A stretch of DNA of 55,838 nt from a virus. The DNA lies in the IMG/VR virus record IMGVR_UViG_3300046808_000835, positions 1 to 55,838 of that record; one strand, written 5' to 3'. Each line of letters starts with the position of its first letter. Within the stretch, counting starts at the first letter, position 1. The position numbers were made by a program, and so were the translations under genes. Positions 13,050 to 20,383 of the stretch are shown here, in pieces. The notes below the pieces were generated by a model. The model was not told the DNA's origin. It worked only from the letters and a program-made list of their open reading frames with translations, and ran no database searches.

Positions 13050-13392
13050 CCAAATGAGGATGCGTTTTCTCCAATTCAATTAAAAACATAAGACAACAAG
13101 CTGCATGAGCTAAGTGACTAATTCCAGTTTCTGAATCAACTGATTCACCGCTGTTCCAGGCTAACAAATGCCGCATAGCAGCACTGTAAGGACGACTCCA
13201 AGCAAAACCACTACGCCAGTTATGGGCACTATATTTTTGTGCACCAAACTGCAGTACTCGGGCCATTTGCTCTAGTGAGTAAGTACTCAATAAATGCATT
13301 GGCAGTTTGTCTTGATCATATTTAATTGCGCCTAGTTTTTCAGTTAGTTGTTCAGTCATTTGTTTAAAAGCAGTTTCAAAGTTGTAGTGCAT
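13024..13392 (-). CDS. DUF5664-type dNTP pyrophosphohydrolase-like protein
   Basis: 122 residues. KYDQDKLPMHLL, then LEQMARVLQFGAQKYSAHNW and HLLAWNSGE with a HLAHAACCLMFL helix match the phage DUF5664 family, which Pfam names dATP/dGTP diphosphohydrolase N-terminal domain. Members would hydrolyse dNTPs to dNMP, shaping nucleotide pools. No purZ or DatZ is visible here to argue for a modified-base genome. A strong hairpin (13402-13419) ends only nine bases before the ATG, and no Shine-Dalgarno is visible. Confidence 0.7.
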   Translation of the reverse strand: MHYNFETAFKQMTEQLTEKLGAIKYDQDKLPMHLLSTYSLEQMARVLQFGAQKYSAHNWRSGFAWSRPYSAAMRHLLAWNSGESVDSETGISHLAHAACCLMFLIELEKTHPHLDDRYKSDV

Positions 13393-13401
13393 AAAAGAGG
13401 T

Positions 13402-13419
13402 GGGCCGCCGAAGCGGCCC
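13402..13419 (-). terminator. GC-rich hairpin before the DUF5664 gene
   Basis: GGGCCGC TTCG GCGGCCC, then ACCTCTTTT on the minus strand. It could end a short transcript from the promoter at 13592-13620, or regulate translation of the next gene. Between 13420 and 13590 I see no convincing gene. Confidence 0.55.
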
Positions 13420-13591
13420 GGCTAGATGACTAGCAATTGTGGAAACTGTACATGCACAGAATTACACCACGGCATTAAGCAGTATAATACAAGAGCATAT
13501 TCTCATATTTCATAACTTAATTAATGTCGATTTGGGTTGTTTCTTGCCTCAGGGCGGTTAGCGGCCAAACGCGAAACTCCGCTAAAACATT

Positions 13592-13620
13592 ATTATAACA
13601 GGAATGGGTTACAGAATCAA
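13592..13620 (-). promoter_or_regulatory. Sigma-70-type promoter
   Basis: TTGATT, 17 bp, TATAAT on the minus strand, overlapping the stop of the 66-residue gene. Leads to a ~170-nt untranslated stretch with a TTAGCGG / CCGCTAA hairpin. Confidence 0.7.
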
Positions 13621-13817
13621 CTGCCTTTTTTCGGCCGTAATAGTGCGGCAACATTCTTTGCATAAACAGTTTCTGATAGTATATGTGTTGGCACATCGCT
13701 GTAATCAACTGGCACGCCTAAGTAACGGCAACGTTCAACATAAGCAGGCAATAATTTGTTTATTACTAGTTGCTCTAGTTGCTGTGTGTAGCCGTCTGGA
13801 TCACTAAAAATTTTCAT
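13617..13817 (-). CDS. Unknown 66-residue protein
   Basis: Start MKIFSDPDGYTQQLEQ chosen because the promoter -10 (13843-13848) lies within the longer frame; AGGA precedes the ATG. Helical; ends LLRPKKGS. First minus-strand gene left of the divergent region. Confidence 0.6.
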   Translation of the reverse strand: MKIFSDPDGYTQQLEQLVINKLLPAYVERCRYLGVPVDYSDVPTHILSETVYAKNVAALLRPKKGS

Positions 13818-13842
13818 AATACAAATTCCTGGGGTTTTACAC

Positions 13843-13871
13843 ATTATATCATGGGTACTCAAATCATACAA
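13843..13871 (-). promoter_or_regulatory. Leftward promoter of the divergent pair
   Basis: TTGTAT, 17 bp, TATAAT on the minus strand. Confidence 0.7.
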
Positions 13872-13875
13872 CAGC

Positions 13876-13913
13876 GAATTTTTTGTGCTTTGGCGCTGTG
13901 CCACAAAAAATTC
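13876..13913. promoter_or_regulatory. 12-bp palindrome between divergent promoters
   Basis: GAATTTTTTGTG and its exact complement, 14 bases apart, sitting between the leftward -35 box and the rightward -35 box (13918). Candidate operator or bidirectional terminator insulating the two arms. Confidence 0.6.
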
Positions 13914-13917
13914 ACTG

Positions 13918-13946
13918 TTGACAGTTTGCGTAAAAAGTACTATACT
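13918..13946 (+). promoter_or_regulatory. Rightward promoter with consensus -35
   Basis: TTGACA, 17 bp, TATACT, 26 bp before the endolysin ATG. Confidence 0.85.
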
Positions 13947-13971
13947 ATATTTTTAACAATTTTGTCTCAAA

Positions 13972-14496
13972 ATGTACACCTACTATTCATGTTACAGGAA
14001 AAACGCTAAACAGTCAAACACTGCGAGTGTGGCTGTAAAAACAGCCATAGTAACAGTATTGTTTAGTATTTCCACGCAAGTTTTTGCGCCTGAACCTGTT
14101 CGTGGCACAGTATACCAACTAACACAAAAAGATACACACTGTTTAGTTCGCAACGTGTACTACGAAAGTGCAAATCAACCAATTGAGGGTCAGGCTGCTG
14201 TTCTTCAAACTACACTTAACCGTGCATTTGCTAACCGTGAAAGTATCTGTAAAACAGTATACAAACAATTGGTAAACGGTGTGTGTCAGTTTTCTTGGAC
14301 TTGTCAAACACCAAAATATATACCTCCACTAAAGTATAAACAAACACATGACTTTGTAACAGACTATGTATCTGGCAGATACCCACACTGGCAAGAAAAG
14401 TATAAAGACACAAAGTACTTTCATGCAACATACATCAATCCCGGCTGGAAACGCAAAGTAGTTGACAAAGTTGGACAACACGTTTTTTATGAATAA
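13972..14496 (+). CDS. Endolysin, SleB-type cell wall hydrolase
   Basis: 174 residues. A basic N-terminus and hydrophobic stretch (about 20-38, ending TQVFAPEP) form a signal peptide or signal-arrest anchor. Residues 56-90 (HCLVRNVYYESANQPIEGQ and VLQTTLNRA) carry the hydrolase_2 / SleB signature with the catalytic Glu of the YESA segment; CQFSWTC follows. The enzyme cleaves peptidoglycan to release progeny. No separate holin follows; the small membrane protein at 1324-1521 or self-export may serve. The start lacks a clear ribosome-binding site, but the leader is only ~20 nt. Confidence 0.82.
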   Translation: MYTYYSCYRKNAKQSNTASVAVKTAIVTVLFSISTQVFAPEPVRGTVYQLTQKDTHCLVRNVYYESANQPIEGQAAVLQTTLNRAFANRESICKTVYKQLVNGVCQFSWTCQTPKYIPPLKYKQTHDFVTDYVSGRYPHWQEKYKDTKYFHATYINPGWKRKVVDKVGQHVFYE

Positions 14497-15415
14497 ACCT
14501 ACAGTAAATGGAACCAACGGCATTAGAGTGGCCGTGCTAGCAGATAGTGTTAATAGTCAAGGTAACAGACTAACCACACTAGAAATTGAATATCCTAGAT
14601 TTATCTTAAGTGAACTAAACACTCACCGTATGCTAAGCAAGAACAGTGCGTCTAGTCGTGCTATTCCACTGCAAAAAATGCATGAGCATATTCGTGAAAA
14701 TCCCGCAATGCCAGTTAACTGGGGTCGTAATCGTAGCGGCATGCAAGCCACAGAAGAATTGCGAACCACAGAACGTAAAGCGGCTGAGGGTGTATGGCTA
14801 GCAGCGCGCGATCAAATGTTGTCACACAGCAACATCTTAAGTCAAATTGGCTTACACAAACAAGTTGCTAACCGTATCACAGAACCTTGGATGATGATGA
14901 AAACGGTTATTAGTGGTACAGAGTGGTCAAACTTTTTATGGCTGCGGGACCATGAAGACGCACAACCTGAGTTTGCACACTTAGCATTTTTAATTCGTTG
15001 TGCGCTAGAAACCAGTGAGCCACAACTGTTATACCCCGGTGAGTGGCACACACCATATGTTGAAACAGAACGTCGTGGTGGTACACTGCAATATTATACG
15101 CAACACAATGATTGTTTAACGCCTGAACAAGCATTAATCATCAGCGCTAGCTGTTGTGCTCAAGTAAGTTATCGCCGTAATGATGAAACACTAGAAAAAG
15201 CGCAACAAATTTTTGACCGATTAATTAATAGTGAGCCAGTACATGCTAGTCCGGTTGAACATCAAGCAACACCTGTTAGGCCAAACTTAACGTTTATTAC
15301 ACCAGAGACTTGGCCAGCGGGTGTTACACATCAGGACAGAACTGGCCGTTTATGGTCTGCTAACTTTTGTGGCTGGATTCAGCATCGCAAACAGTTGCCT
15401 AATGAATCGAGGTAG
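14489..15415 (+). CDS. ThyX-like protein (flavin-dependent thymidylate synthase family)
   Basis: 308 residues; start MNKPTVNG chosen by its overlap with the endolysin stop. The segment HRMLSKNSASSRAIP resembles the ThyX motif RHRxxSxNExSxRY, with H46, R47, S50, N52 and S55-R57 (Glu replaced by Ala and final Tyr absent). LEIEYPRFILSELNTHR precedes it as in ThyX. ThyX makes dTMP from dUMP with FAD and NADPH. The divergent motif is typical of a phage subgroup whose activity is uncertain. Confidence 0.72.
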   Translation: MNKPTVNGTNGIRVAVLADSVNSQGNRLTTLEIEYPRFILSELNTHRMLSKNSASSRAIPLQKMHEHIRENPAMPVNWGRNRSGMQATEELRTTERKAAEGVWLAARDQMLSHSNILSQIGLHKQVANRITEPWMMMKTVISGTEWSNFLWLRDHEDAQPEFAHLAFLIRCALETSEPQLLYPGEWHTPYVETERRGGTLQYYTQHNDCLTPEQALIISASCCAQVSYRRNDETLEKAQQIFDRLINSEPVHASPVEHQATPVRPNLTFITPETWPAGVTHQDRTGRLWSANFCGWIQHRKQLPNESR

Positions 15416-15418
15416 TAT

Positions 15419-15754
15419 ATGAATACAGTACTGTACACTAAAGATTTAGAACCAATTACAGTTCTAAATATGCCAGTATGGGTACAAGAAGAAATTGAAA
15501 AACATGGGGCAGGCCGCATTGCTGTTCGCGGCCCCAAAGATGGTGAAGAAATGGAAGATATGCCTACCATGTTAATTGAAGTTGAAAAGCTGCAAACAAA
15601 AACTGGAGATACTGCTAGATTCTTTACTACTAAAGATGAAGAACTAGCACTTAGTATTGTGCCACAATGGTTGCCCGGTCAACTGGCAATGTATCAGTAC
15701 ATGCAAAAAATTATTAAGCGACAAAAGCAACTGTTAGACAAACTAGGCGAATAA
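15419..15754 (+). CDS. Unknown 111-residue protein
   Basis: GAGGT ribosome-binding site, three bases after the ThyX-like stop. Helical, charged, ends KRQKQLLDKLGE. No domain recognised; its position suggests an operon with the ThyX-like gene. Confidence 0.6.
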   Translation: MNTVLYTKDLEPITVLNMPVWVQEEIEKHGAGRIAVRGPKDGEEMEDMPTMLIEVEKLQTKTGDTARFFTTKDEELALSIVPQWLPGQLAMYQYMQKIIKRQKQLLDKLGE

Positions 15755-15762
15755 TTAGTCTC

Positions 15763-15791
15763 TTGATTGTTTTTGTGTAAACACTTATAAT
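15763..15791 (+). promoter_or_regulatory. Sigma-70-type promoter
   Basis: TTGATT, 17 bp, TATAAT, 26 bp before the zinc-finger ORF. Confidence 0.78.
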
Positions 15792-15817
15792 ATATTTTTA
15801 TTCGATAAACAAACACC

Positions 15818-16021
15818 ATGACTAAGCAGTGTGTTGTATGTGCTGATGAGTATTCTTATGTTAGATATCGGTTGGGCTACCACACCTGTCTAAGTTGTGG
15901 CGAACAGGCTGCTCGACAGCGTAAGCATTGCATTGTGCCTATGCACAAGAGCAATTATGTGCCCGTTACTAATCTTGATGACCTTAAAGGTATTAACAAT
16001 AAAGGTGGATTTTTCCGATGA
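15818..16021 (+). CDS. Small four-Cys zinc-finger protein
   Basis: 67 residues: CVVCADEYSYVRYRLGYHTC then LSCGEQAARQRKHC. Two Cys pairs like a treble-clef or Zn-ribbon knuckle, basic C-terminus. Coupled by ATGA overlap to the next gene. DNA- or RNA-binding is plausible but unproven. Confidence 0.6.
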   Translation: MTKQCVVCADEYSYVRYRLGYHTCLSCGEQAARQRKHCIVPMHKSNYVPVTNLDDLKGINNKGGFFR

Positions 16022-16290
16022 AGCTGCGTCCACAAGCACTTAGTCGTAGCCAACTTAAAACTTGGCTGCGTAAATATGGGTACAAACCACACGGCAAAAA
16101 CTGCTGGCGGCACTGTTGGCGGTATGGTGTGTTTCGTAAAGCTAACAGGCTGTACCGCTTTCGTGACTGTGGTCGTATTGTAGACGTAAGTGGACCACTA
16201 GAAACTTTTGATCGTTGGGCCAATAGTTCGGAATATCGTGCAGTGCCACAACAACTTTTTATTGCAGGAACTTACTGTGTATTCGTTTAA
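16018..16290 (+). CDS. Unknown basic protein, 90 residues
   Basis: Very basic N-terminal half (LRPQALSRSQLKTWLRKYGY, then GKNCWRHCWRYG), likely nucleic-acid contacting. Overlaps both neighbours slightly. Not assigned. Confidence 0.55.
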   Translation: MKLRPQALSRSQLKTWLRKYGYKPHGKNCWRHCWRYGVFRKANRLYRFRDCGRIVDVSGPLETFDRWANSSEYRAVPQQLFIAGTYCVFV

Positions 16291-16585
16291 CTTTTCGGGC
16301 TATAGATTTCAAATGGGCAGCTTTGCATGTCCTGAGCAGTATGATGTGTACTGGAATGGTGTTGTAATGGCATATGTTAGATTGCGTCATGGTACACTTC
16401 GAGTACATGTGCCGGACTTTCCTGGTAAAGTAATTTTTGAAACTACTCAGGTTGAGGGTGACGGTTGCTTTACTTGCAGTGAGCGGCCGCAACAGCTTAA
16501 GCGTGTTGTTGAGGCAATTGATAGTTACTACGCAAACAAACCTTATGAAGATCTAGCGCAATACGAACTTGCGTTTACGGAATAA
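16277..16585 (+). CDS. Unknown protein, GTG start
   Basis: The frame is open far upstream inside the previous gene, but AGGA lies seven bases before a GTG at 16277, giving 102 residues starting MYSFNFSGYRF. Contains VPDFPGKVIFETTQVEGDG. A terminator follows. Confidence 0.55.
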   Translation: MYSFNFSGYRFQMGSFACPEQYDVYWNGVVMAYVRLRHGTLRVHVPDFPGKVIFETTQVEGDGCFTCSERPQQLKRVVEAIDSYYANKPYEDLAQYELAFTE

Positions 16586-16590
16586 CCCAA

Positions 16591-16646
16591 GGGCTTTCAA
16601 CCACAAAATTTTTGTGTTTGAAAGCCTTTTTTGTTTGTGTTATAAT
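16591..16646 (+). promoter_or_regulatory. Fused terminator-promoter module, copy 1
   Basis: Stem GGCTTTCAA / TTGAAAGCC followed by six T ends the upstream operon. The TTGAAA at the foot of the same stem is the -35 box (16618-16623) of a promoter with TATAAT at 16641-16646 (17-bp spacer). A paralogous copy is at 18306-18368. Confidence 0.8.
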
Positions 16647-16671
16647 AGTTTTTGATTTGAAAAGGCACATT

Positions 16672-17013
16672 ATGCACATCACACTTGAACTCAGCAAAAA
16701 GATTAGTGAAGTATTGCAGTCAATTGACTACAAAAAACTGGAACTCGTTACACACGCCACAGACTGGGAAATTTTTACAGATCAAGGACTAGTACTATAC
16801 GACGAGCACTGGCTCAAACAAACTGCACACGAAACCCTGTACCGCTGTGTTGAACAATTTGTTGCAAAAAACTTACAGTCACATACAGTATATTCTACTG
16901 GTTGGTACTGTGTTTGTTCTCGTGAACTAGACATTGCGTATATAGGTGACGAACCTGAAGAAGAAATTATAACTGTTAACATTCGTTTTGTAGTAGAAGA
17001 TTGCGAAAGCTGA
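16672..17013 (+). CDS. Unknown 113-residue protein
   Basis: Start MHITLELSKK chosen because the longer frame runs through the terminator-promoter module. Acidic C-terminus DEPEEEIITVNIRFVVEDCE. No family recognised. First gene of a seven-gene run to 18299. Confidence 0.6.
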   Translation: MHITLELSKKISEVLQSIDYKKLELVTHATDWEIFTDQGLVLYDEHWLKQTAHETLYRCVEQFVAKNLQSHTVYSTGWYCVCSRELDIAYIGDEPEEEIITVNIRFVVEDCES

Positions 17014-17020
17014 AATAACT

Positions 17021-17215
17021 ATGATTAATACACTTTTGACTGAAGCAACCGAACTGCACCCTAATAACTCTAGTTTTATTGTGCTTAACGAACATGCATT
17101 AACAGACTTTGCTCGTCGTGTTGCAGTAGAGTCAGCATACGTTGCTAGCACGACCGGATTAGAAGGCCTTTTTCTTTATAATGCTATTCTCAAACACTTG
17201 GATATTGCAGAATGA
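17021..17215 (+). CDS. Unknown 64-residue protein
   Basis: Helical C-terminal half (LEGLFLYNAILKHLDIAE); ATGA overlap with the next gene. Not assigned. Confidence 0.55.
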   Translation: MINTLLTEATELHPNNSSFIVLNEHALTDFARRVAVESAYVASTTGLEGLFLYNAILKHLDIAE

Positions 17216-17439
17216 ACCCAACACTTAAAAACTTACTTGAACAAACTGGCTTTGTATTCTGGTCGGACTATGAAGCAGACCACAAAAATTCGGACAACAT
17301 TGATTGGGCCAATGACTACGATAGTGAACTAGAAGATTTTGTGTATGCACTGGTAGAAAAAATTTGTGAAACTGTGGAAACCAGCAATCAAAGTAATTTT
17401 GATCTAGCAGACACACTTCGTGAAAGATACTTGCCATGA
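17212..17439 (+). CDS. Unknown acidic protein, 75 residues
   Basis: NPTLKNLLEQTGFVFWSDY followed by Asp/Glu-rich helices. Its opening (ETLENLLYRSGL-like) recurs in the gene at 19152, suggesting a duplicated small-gene family. ATGA overlaps on both sides. Confidence 0.55.
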   Translation: MNPTLKNLLEQTGFVFWSDYEADHKNSDNIDWANDYDSELEDFVYALVEKICETVETSNQSNFDLADTLRERYLP

Positions 17440-17621
17440 CACCTGAAGTTTATCAAGCACGTTGCGATGCATTACTGCAAGCACTGCTAGGTCGACGTGA
17501 TGTTGTGTCATTGTGGTGGCAAAGTGCTAATGCACACTGGCAAATGCGTACACCATCAGAAGTTTTTGCAGAAGATCCTGAAACGGTATACCACTACTTG
17601 TTAAACTTTTATGACCGCTAA
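17436..17621 (+). CDS. Unknown; weak resemblance to MbcA/ParS/Xre-type domain
   Basis: 61 residues. The C-terminal NAHWQMRTPSEVFAEDPETV has the shape of the toxin-binding helix pair (NxxxxxxxPxEhh) seen in DUF2384-type antitoxins, but no toxin partner is visible. Treat as unknown. Confidence 0.45.
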   Translation: MTPEVYQARCDALLQALLGRRDVVSLWWQSANAHWQMRTPSEVFAEDPETVYHYLLNFYDR

Positions 17622-17802
17622 TTACGAATACTACCAATACCACTATCAGCCTGTACAGTATAACACAAACCTAACACTAGGCGATTGGGTATTGCACGCA
17701 CTGCAGCTGCCAACAACACATCGTGCTACACTTAACCACTATTTACAACAGTACTATCAAGCAGGGTATAGTCAAGGGTTAAAAGATGCGGCCAAGTATT
17801 AA
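17611..17802 (+). CDS. Unknown Tyr-rich protein, 63 residues
   Basis: Begins MTANYEYYQYHYQPVQY, then a helix ending LKDAAKY. Overlaps its neighbours by 11 and 17 bp. Not assigned. Confidence 0.5.
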   Translation: MTANYEYYQYHYQPVQYNTNLTLGDWVLHALQLPTTHRATLNHYLQQYYQAGYSQGLKDAAKY

Positions 17803-18175
17803 CTACTCACTTAACTGGATGGGTCCCATCTCACTAGACTGGTATAAAACGCGTGGTTTTACTAAATCCATCACAGTGACGGTTGAGCCAGATAGTTGGT
17901 TGGTTAACTATAAAGGCTATCAAGCTGGCGATACGGTTACATTTGATGAAATAGTTACACGGTATAGCTGTGGTCGTATTGATGTGTGGGGTACTGGTCT
18001 TGAGTATGGACCGGAAATTGCAGTACCAGTTATGCGGCATGATAGCTGGTATCTGTTTGGCAATTGGCTACAAAACTTTTGTACAGACCATGTATACACA
18101 CTTTGTGAACTGGTTACAGAATACGAGCAAACTAATCTTAAAATTTGTTGGTACAGAGATGAACATACTACCTAA
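17786..18175 (+). CDS. Unknown 129-residue protein
   Basis: Beta-rich middle (VEPDSWLVNYKGYQAGDTVTF) and helical, W-containing C-terminus. No domain recognised. Confidence 0.55.
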   Translation: MRPSINYSLNWMGPISLDWYKTRGFTKSITVTVEPDSWLVNYKGYQAGDTVTFDEIVTRYSCGRIDVWGTGLEYGPEIAVPVMRHDSWYLFGNWLQNFCTDHVYTLCELVTEYEQTNLKICWYRDEHTT

Positions 18176-18299
18176 AGACTGGCTTTACTTTGTGTCACTA
18201 GCATACAAACACTACGAACACCAATCACCAGAAGTTAAACAGTTCGTTACGTGGCTATACAAACAGTACGGCATTGTAGAACCAAGCGATAACAGTTAA
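18159..18299 (+). CDS. Unknown 46-residue protein
   Basis: Short helical product MNILPKDWLYFVSLAYKHYE; GAG precedes the ATG within the upstream gene's end. Last gene before the second terminator-promoter module. Confidence 0.5.
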   Translation: MNILPKDWLYFVSLAYKHYEHQSPEVKQFVTWLYKQYGIVEPSDNS

Positions 18300-18305
18300 T
18301 CTTAT

Positions 18306-18368
18306 AGCCCAAGGGGTTGTGACCACAATTATTTTGTGTTTGCAAGCCCTTGGGCTTTGTGTTATAAT
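18306..18368 (+). promoter_or_regulatory. Fused terminator-promoter module, copy 2
   Basis: Outer stem AGCCCAAGGG / CCCTTGGGCT (18306-18315, 18347-18356). TTGCAA (18340-18345), 17 bp, TATAAT (18363-18368) form the promoter, whose spacer contains the 3' arm. The order and much sequence (CAAGGG, ACCACAA, TTTTGTGTTTG, TTTGTGTTATAATA) match copy 1. Confidence 0.8.
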
Positions 18369-18394
18369 ATTTCTTTGAGTTAATAAACGAAACA

Positions 18395-18733
18395 ATGAAC
18401 TACGAACCAGACCATTGGGTTATTGTAGAAATATCTGGAACAGAAACCGCCGTATATCACAGAATTTTAGCTGGTTGGTATGGTGGTTATGTAACTGGTG
18501 ACAGTTGGCGAATTAGTAGCGGTATTGTAAAAATAACTGATTGTGACACACACTACCAAGTAGTTAATCACAGCGGCAGTATTTACCGTCTTCGCAAAGA
18601 TTGTGAAGGCTTTAACTACTATATGCGAAATATTTATGAACAGCAGAAAAAACAGTGTGCCACACTTGAACTAGAATACTATAGACTGCTTGTTAGTGAT
18701 GTGTTACACCTTTATGAGAACAAACATGACTAA
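18395..18733 (+). CDS. Unknown 112-residue protein
   Basis: First gene after the second module. N-terminal half beta-rich (WVIVEISGTETAVYHRILAG), C-terminal half helical. Resembles small SH3/OB-like proteins only loosely. Confidence 0.58.
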   Translation: MNYEPDHWVIVEISGTETAVYHRILAGWYGGYVTGDSWRISSGIVKITDCDTHYQVVNHSGSIYRLRKDCEGFNYYMRNIYEQQKKQCATLELEYYRLLVSDVLHLYENKHD

Positions 18734-18947
18734 AGCACAGTTTGAACAACTGCTAGAACAGCACGACATTATGTTTACAGGCGAAGCTGCTTATCGTGTA
18801 GCACAACTTGTTGTGTTACATGAACGTGATCGTTGTGTGCGTGCTTGTCGTGACTTACATGTGTACGGCAGTGATGCTATGCAGCGATTGCAAATTGCAA
18901 CCATTGAAGACTGTGTATTGGCTATACAAGACGAAACTTATGAATGA
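18726..18947 (+). CDS. Unknown small phage protein, Ea-type
   Basis: 73 residues from MTKAQFEQLLEQHDIM; contains LHERDRCVRACRDLHVYG, close to the EREACAKVCE motif of the paralogues at 20897 and 21136. Start set by an 8-bp overlap with the previous gene. Confidence 0.58.
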   Translation: MTKAQFEQLLEQHDIMFTGEAAYRVAQLVVLHERDRCVRACRDLHVYGSDAMQRLQIATIEDCVLAIQDETYE

Positions 18948-19155
18948 CCGAATCGCTAAACTGTACGATGAGTGTATTGTACTGGAAAATGGACAAGATT
19001 ACGTGGCCGGCGAACTAGACGTTGCGAAGTTTGTGAACCTGGTAGAAAGTGAGGTTTTTCTTGAAGGTTACTATGCCGGACTCTCAGACTGTTTGCAAAA
19101 TGGCTTGCAGTGGGCACTAAACTGGCTTGAAGATCAAGAAATTGATGAAAAATGA
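18940..19155 (+). CDS. Unknown 71-residue acidic protein
   Basis: MNDRIAKLYDECIVLENGQ onward, helical, ends WLEDQEIDEK. Overlaps both neighbours by a few bases. Not assigned. Confidence 0.55.
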   Translation: MNDRIAKLYDECIVLENGQDYVAGELDVAKFVNLVESEVFLEGYYAGLSDCLQNGLQWALNWLEDQEIDEK

Positions 19156-19412
19156 ATGAAACACTAGAAAACTTGCTTTATCGTTCAGGCTTAACAGCAC
19201 AAGGTGGCTGGGATGCGCTTGATGAATACCAGCGTGATTGTGTACTTAAACTTGTTGAACTAACGGTACATGACTGTGTTGACAAGATTGAAACTTATAG
19301 AATTCCTGTTGGCAACAGTAGACTGGGCGAATTAGCTTGTGAGTGGACTTATAGAGCACTTAAAGAAATTCGTGATGACATTTATACACATTTTGGAACT
19401 AAACATGCGTAA
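19152..19412 (+). CDS. Unknown 86-residue helical protein
   Basis: NETLENLLYRSGLTAQGGW at the N-terminus parallels the gene at 17212. ATGA overlap with the previous gene. Confidence 0.55.
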   Translation: MNETLENLLYRSGLTAQGGWDALDEYQRDCVLKLVELTVHDCVDKIETYRIPVGNSRLGELACEWTYRALKEIRDDIYTHFGTKHA

Positions 19413-19653
19413 CAGACACGGTGAAACATACAGTTTTGAACAGGTAGAACCCAACATTTATAAATATGTAGGCAATACCAGTTACTGCCGTATGGGTGCA
19501 GTTGAGGGTCAAGATGTTGTAGATCTCAACAACCTAGGCTTTTTTGATCCTAGTGGCGGGCCTTTTGTGGGTGTGGGCGGAATGTTGAATGGGCATGAAA
19601 TTGTCAAGATCGCCAGTACTCAAGACGGTATTTTTATCACAACCCAACCTTAA
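19405..19653 (+). CDS. Unknown 82-residue protein
   Basis: MRNRHGETYSFEQVEPNIYK, then a Gly-rich stretch GGPFVGVGGMLNGHE. Ends seven bases before a tRNA. Not assigned. Confidence 0.55.
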   Translation: MRNRHGETYSFEQVEPNIYKYVGNTSYCRMGAVEGQDVVDLNNLGFFDPSGGPFVGVGGMLNGHEIVKIASTQDGIFITTQP

Positions 19654-19659
19654 AAAAAT

Positions 19660-19731
19660 CCTCTAGTAGCTCCAAAGGTAGAGTCTGATTAAACATCAGG
19701 GTGTGGCAGGTTCGATTCCTGTCCTAGAGGT
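19660..19731 (+). tRNA. tRNA, anticodon uncertain (AAA in a 7-base loop)
   Basis: Acceptor CCTCTAG / CTAGAGG, D-arm GCTC..GAGT and T-arm GCAGG TTCGATT CCTGT are sound. The anticodon arm is two bases short: CTGA TTAAACA TCAG (four bp, loop giving AAA) or CTGAT TAAAC ATCAG (five bp, five-base loop). No CCA is encoded (TACT follows). The only tRNA of the plus-strand arm; it lies at the edge of the Ea22-like mosaic patch. Confidence 0.75.
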
Positions 19732-19741
19732 ACTAAGAAAA

Positions 19742-20383
19742 ATGAACGCAACAGAAATGCAAGGTTCACCCTGTCCAGAGTTCTGGATCTGGCTGCCACA
19801 AGCATACCACAACGGCGACGTTGGAATTCAAGCTAAGTTTACTAAATACAATATGGAAGTAGCATTTTTAGCTGGTAAACAATTTGCATTTAACCAGTTG
19901 GATATGCAAAAGCAAAATATTACAGAAAACATGAACGCACTACAAGCAGCAGCACAACAAGCACTGGCGGCATTGAAAAATAACAAACGAGTACATTACT
20001 ATTGCGAGGACACTTGGTATTCGTGCCCAAAGCATGAAGAAGGGTGTGCTAACGAAAACGAAGGCGATGAATGTAATTGTGGTGCTGATGAAGTAAACAA
20101 GGTACTGGATGCGGCTATTGCAGATCTTGAAGCCGCGCTGGAGCAGCCAGAGCAGGAGCCGGTGGGCCAGTTGCAGGAAGAGGCATTTGGTCGCGGGCAA
20201 GTCCTGTGGTTTCACAAGCCTACTGACGGGACACCCCTCTACACCCACCCACCACGCCGTGCTTGGCAGACTCTGACTGATGCAGAGATTGTTAAACTAG
20301 CAGATGAGGTTGACGGTGAAGAACACGGTGTTGAACTCTTTGCCCGCGCCATTGAAGCCACATTACAGGAGCGGAACGCATGA
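19742..20383 (+). CDS. Ea22-like mosaic protein
   Basis: 213 residues. N-terminal helical part, a Cys-rich patch (CEDTWYSCPKHEEGC and CNCG, possible metal site), then AIADLEAALEQPEQEPVGQL and DGTPLYTHPPRRAWQTLTD. The last two are stock modules of Ea22-type early proteins in phages and prophages of Burkholderiales and enterobacteria. The 3' half is clearly richer in G+C than flanking genes, a sign of recent exchange. Role unknown. Confidence 0.65.
   Translation: MNATEMQGSPCPEFWIWLPQAYHNGDVGIQAKFTKYNMEVAFLAGKQFAFNQLDMQKQNITENMNALQAAAQQALAALKNNKRVHYYCEDTWYSCPKHEEGCANENEGDECNCGADEVNKVLDAAIADLEAALEQPEQEPVGQLQEEAFGRGQVLWFHKPTDGTPLYTHPPRRAWQTLTDAEIVKLADEVDGEEHGVELFARAIEATLQERNA

Noticed and set aside
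13517-13708. 63-residue minus-strand frame overlapping the 66-residue gene
   Set aside because: A promoter -10 box and a hairpin lie inside it, no ribosome-binding site, and the competing frame has the better start and composition.
1324-14496. Classical holin-endolysin cassette
   Set aside because: The candidate holin (1324-1521) and the endolysin (13972-14496) are on different strands 12 kb apart, so no cassette is claimed.
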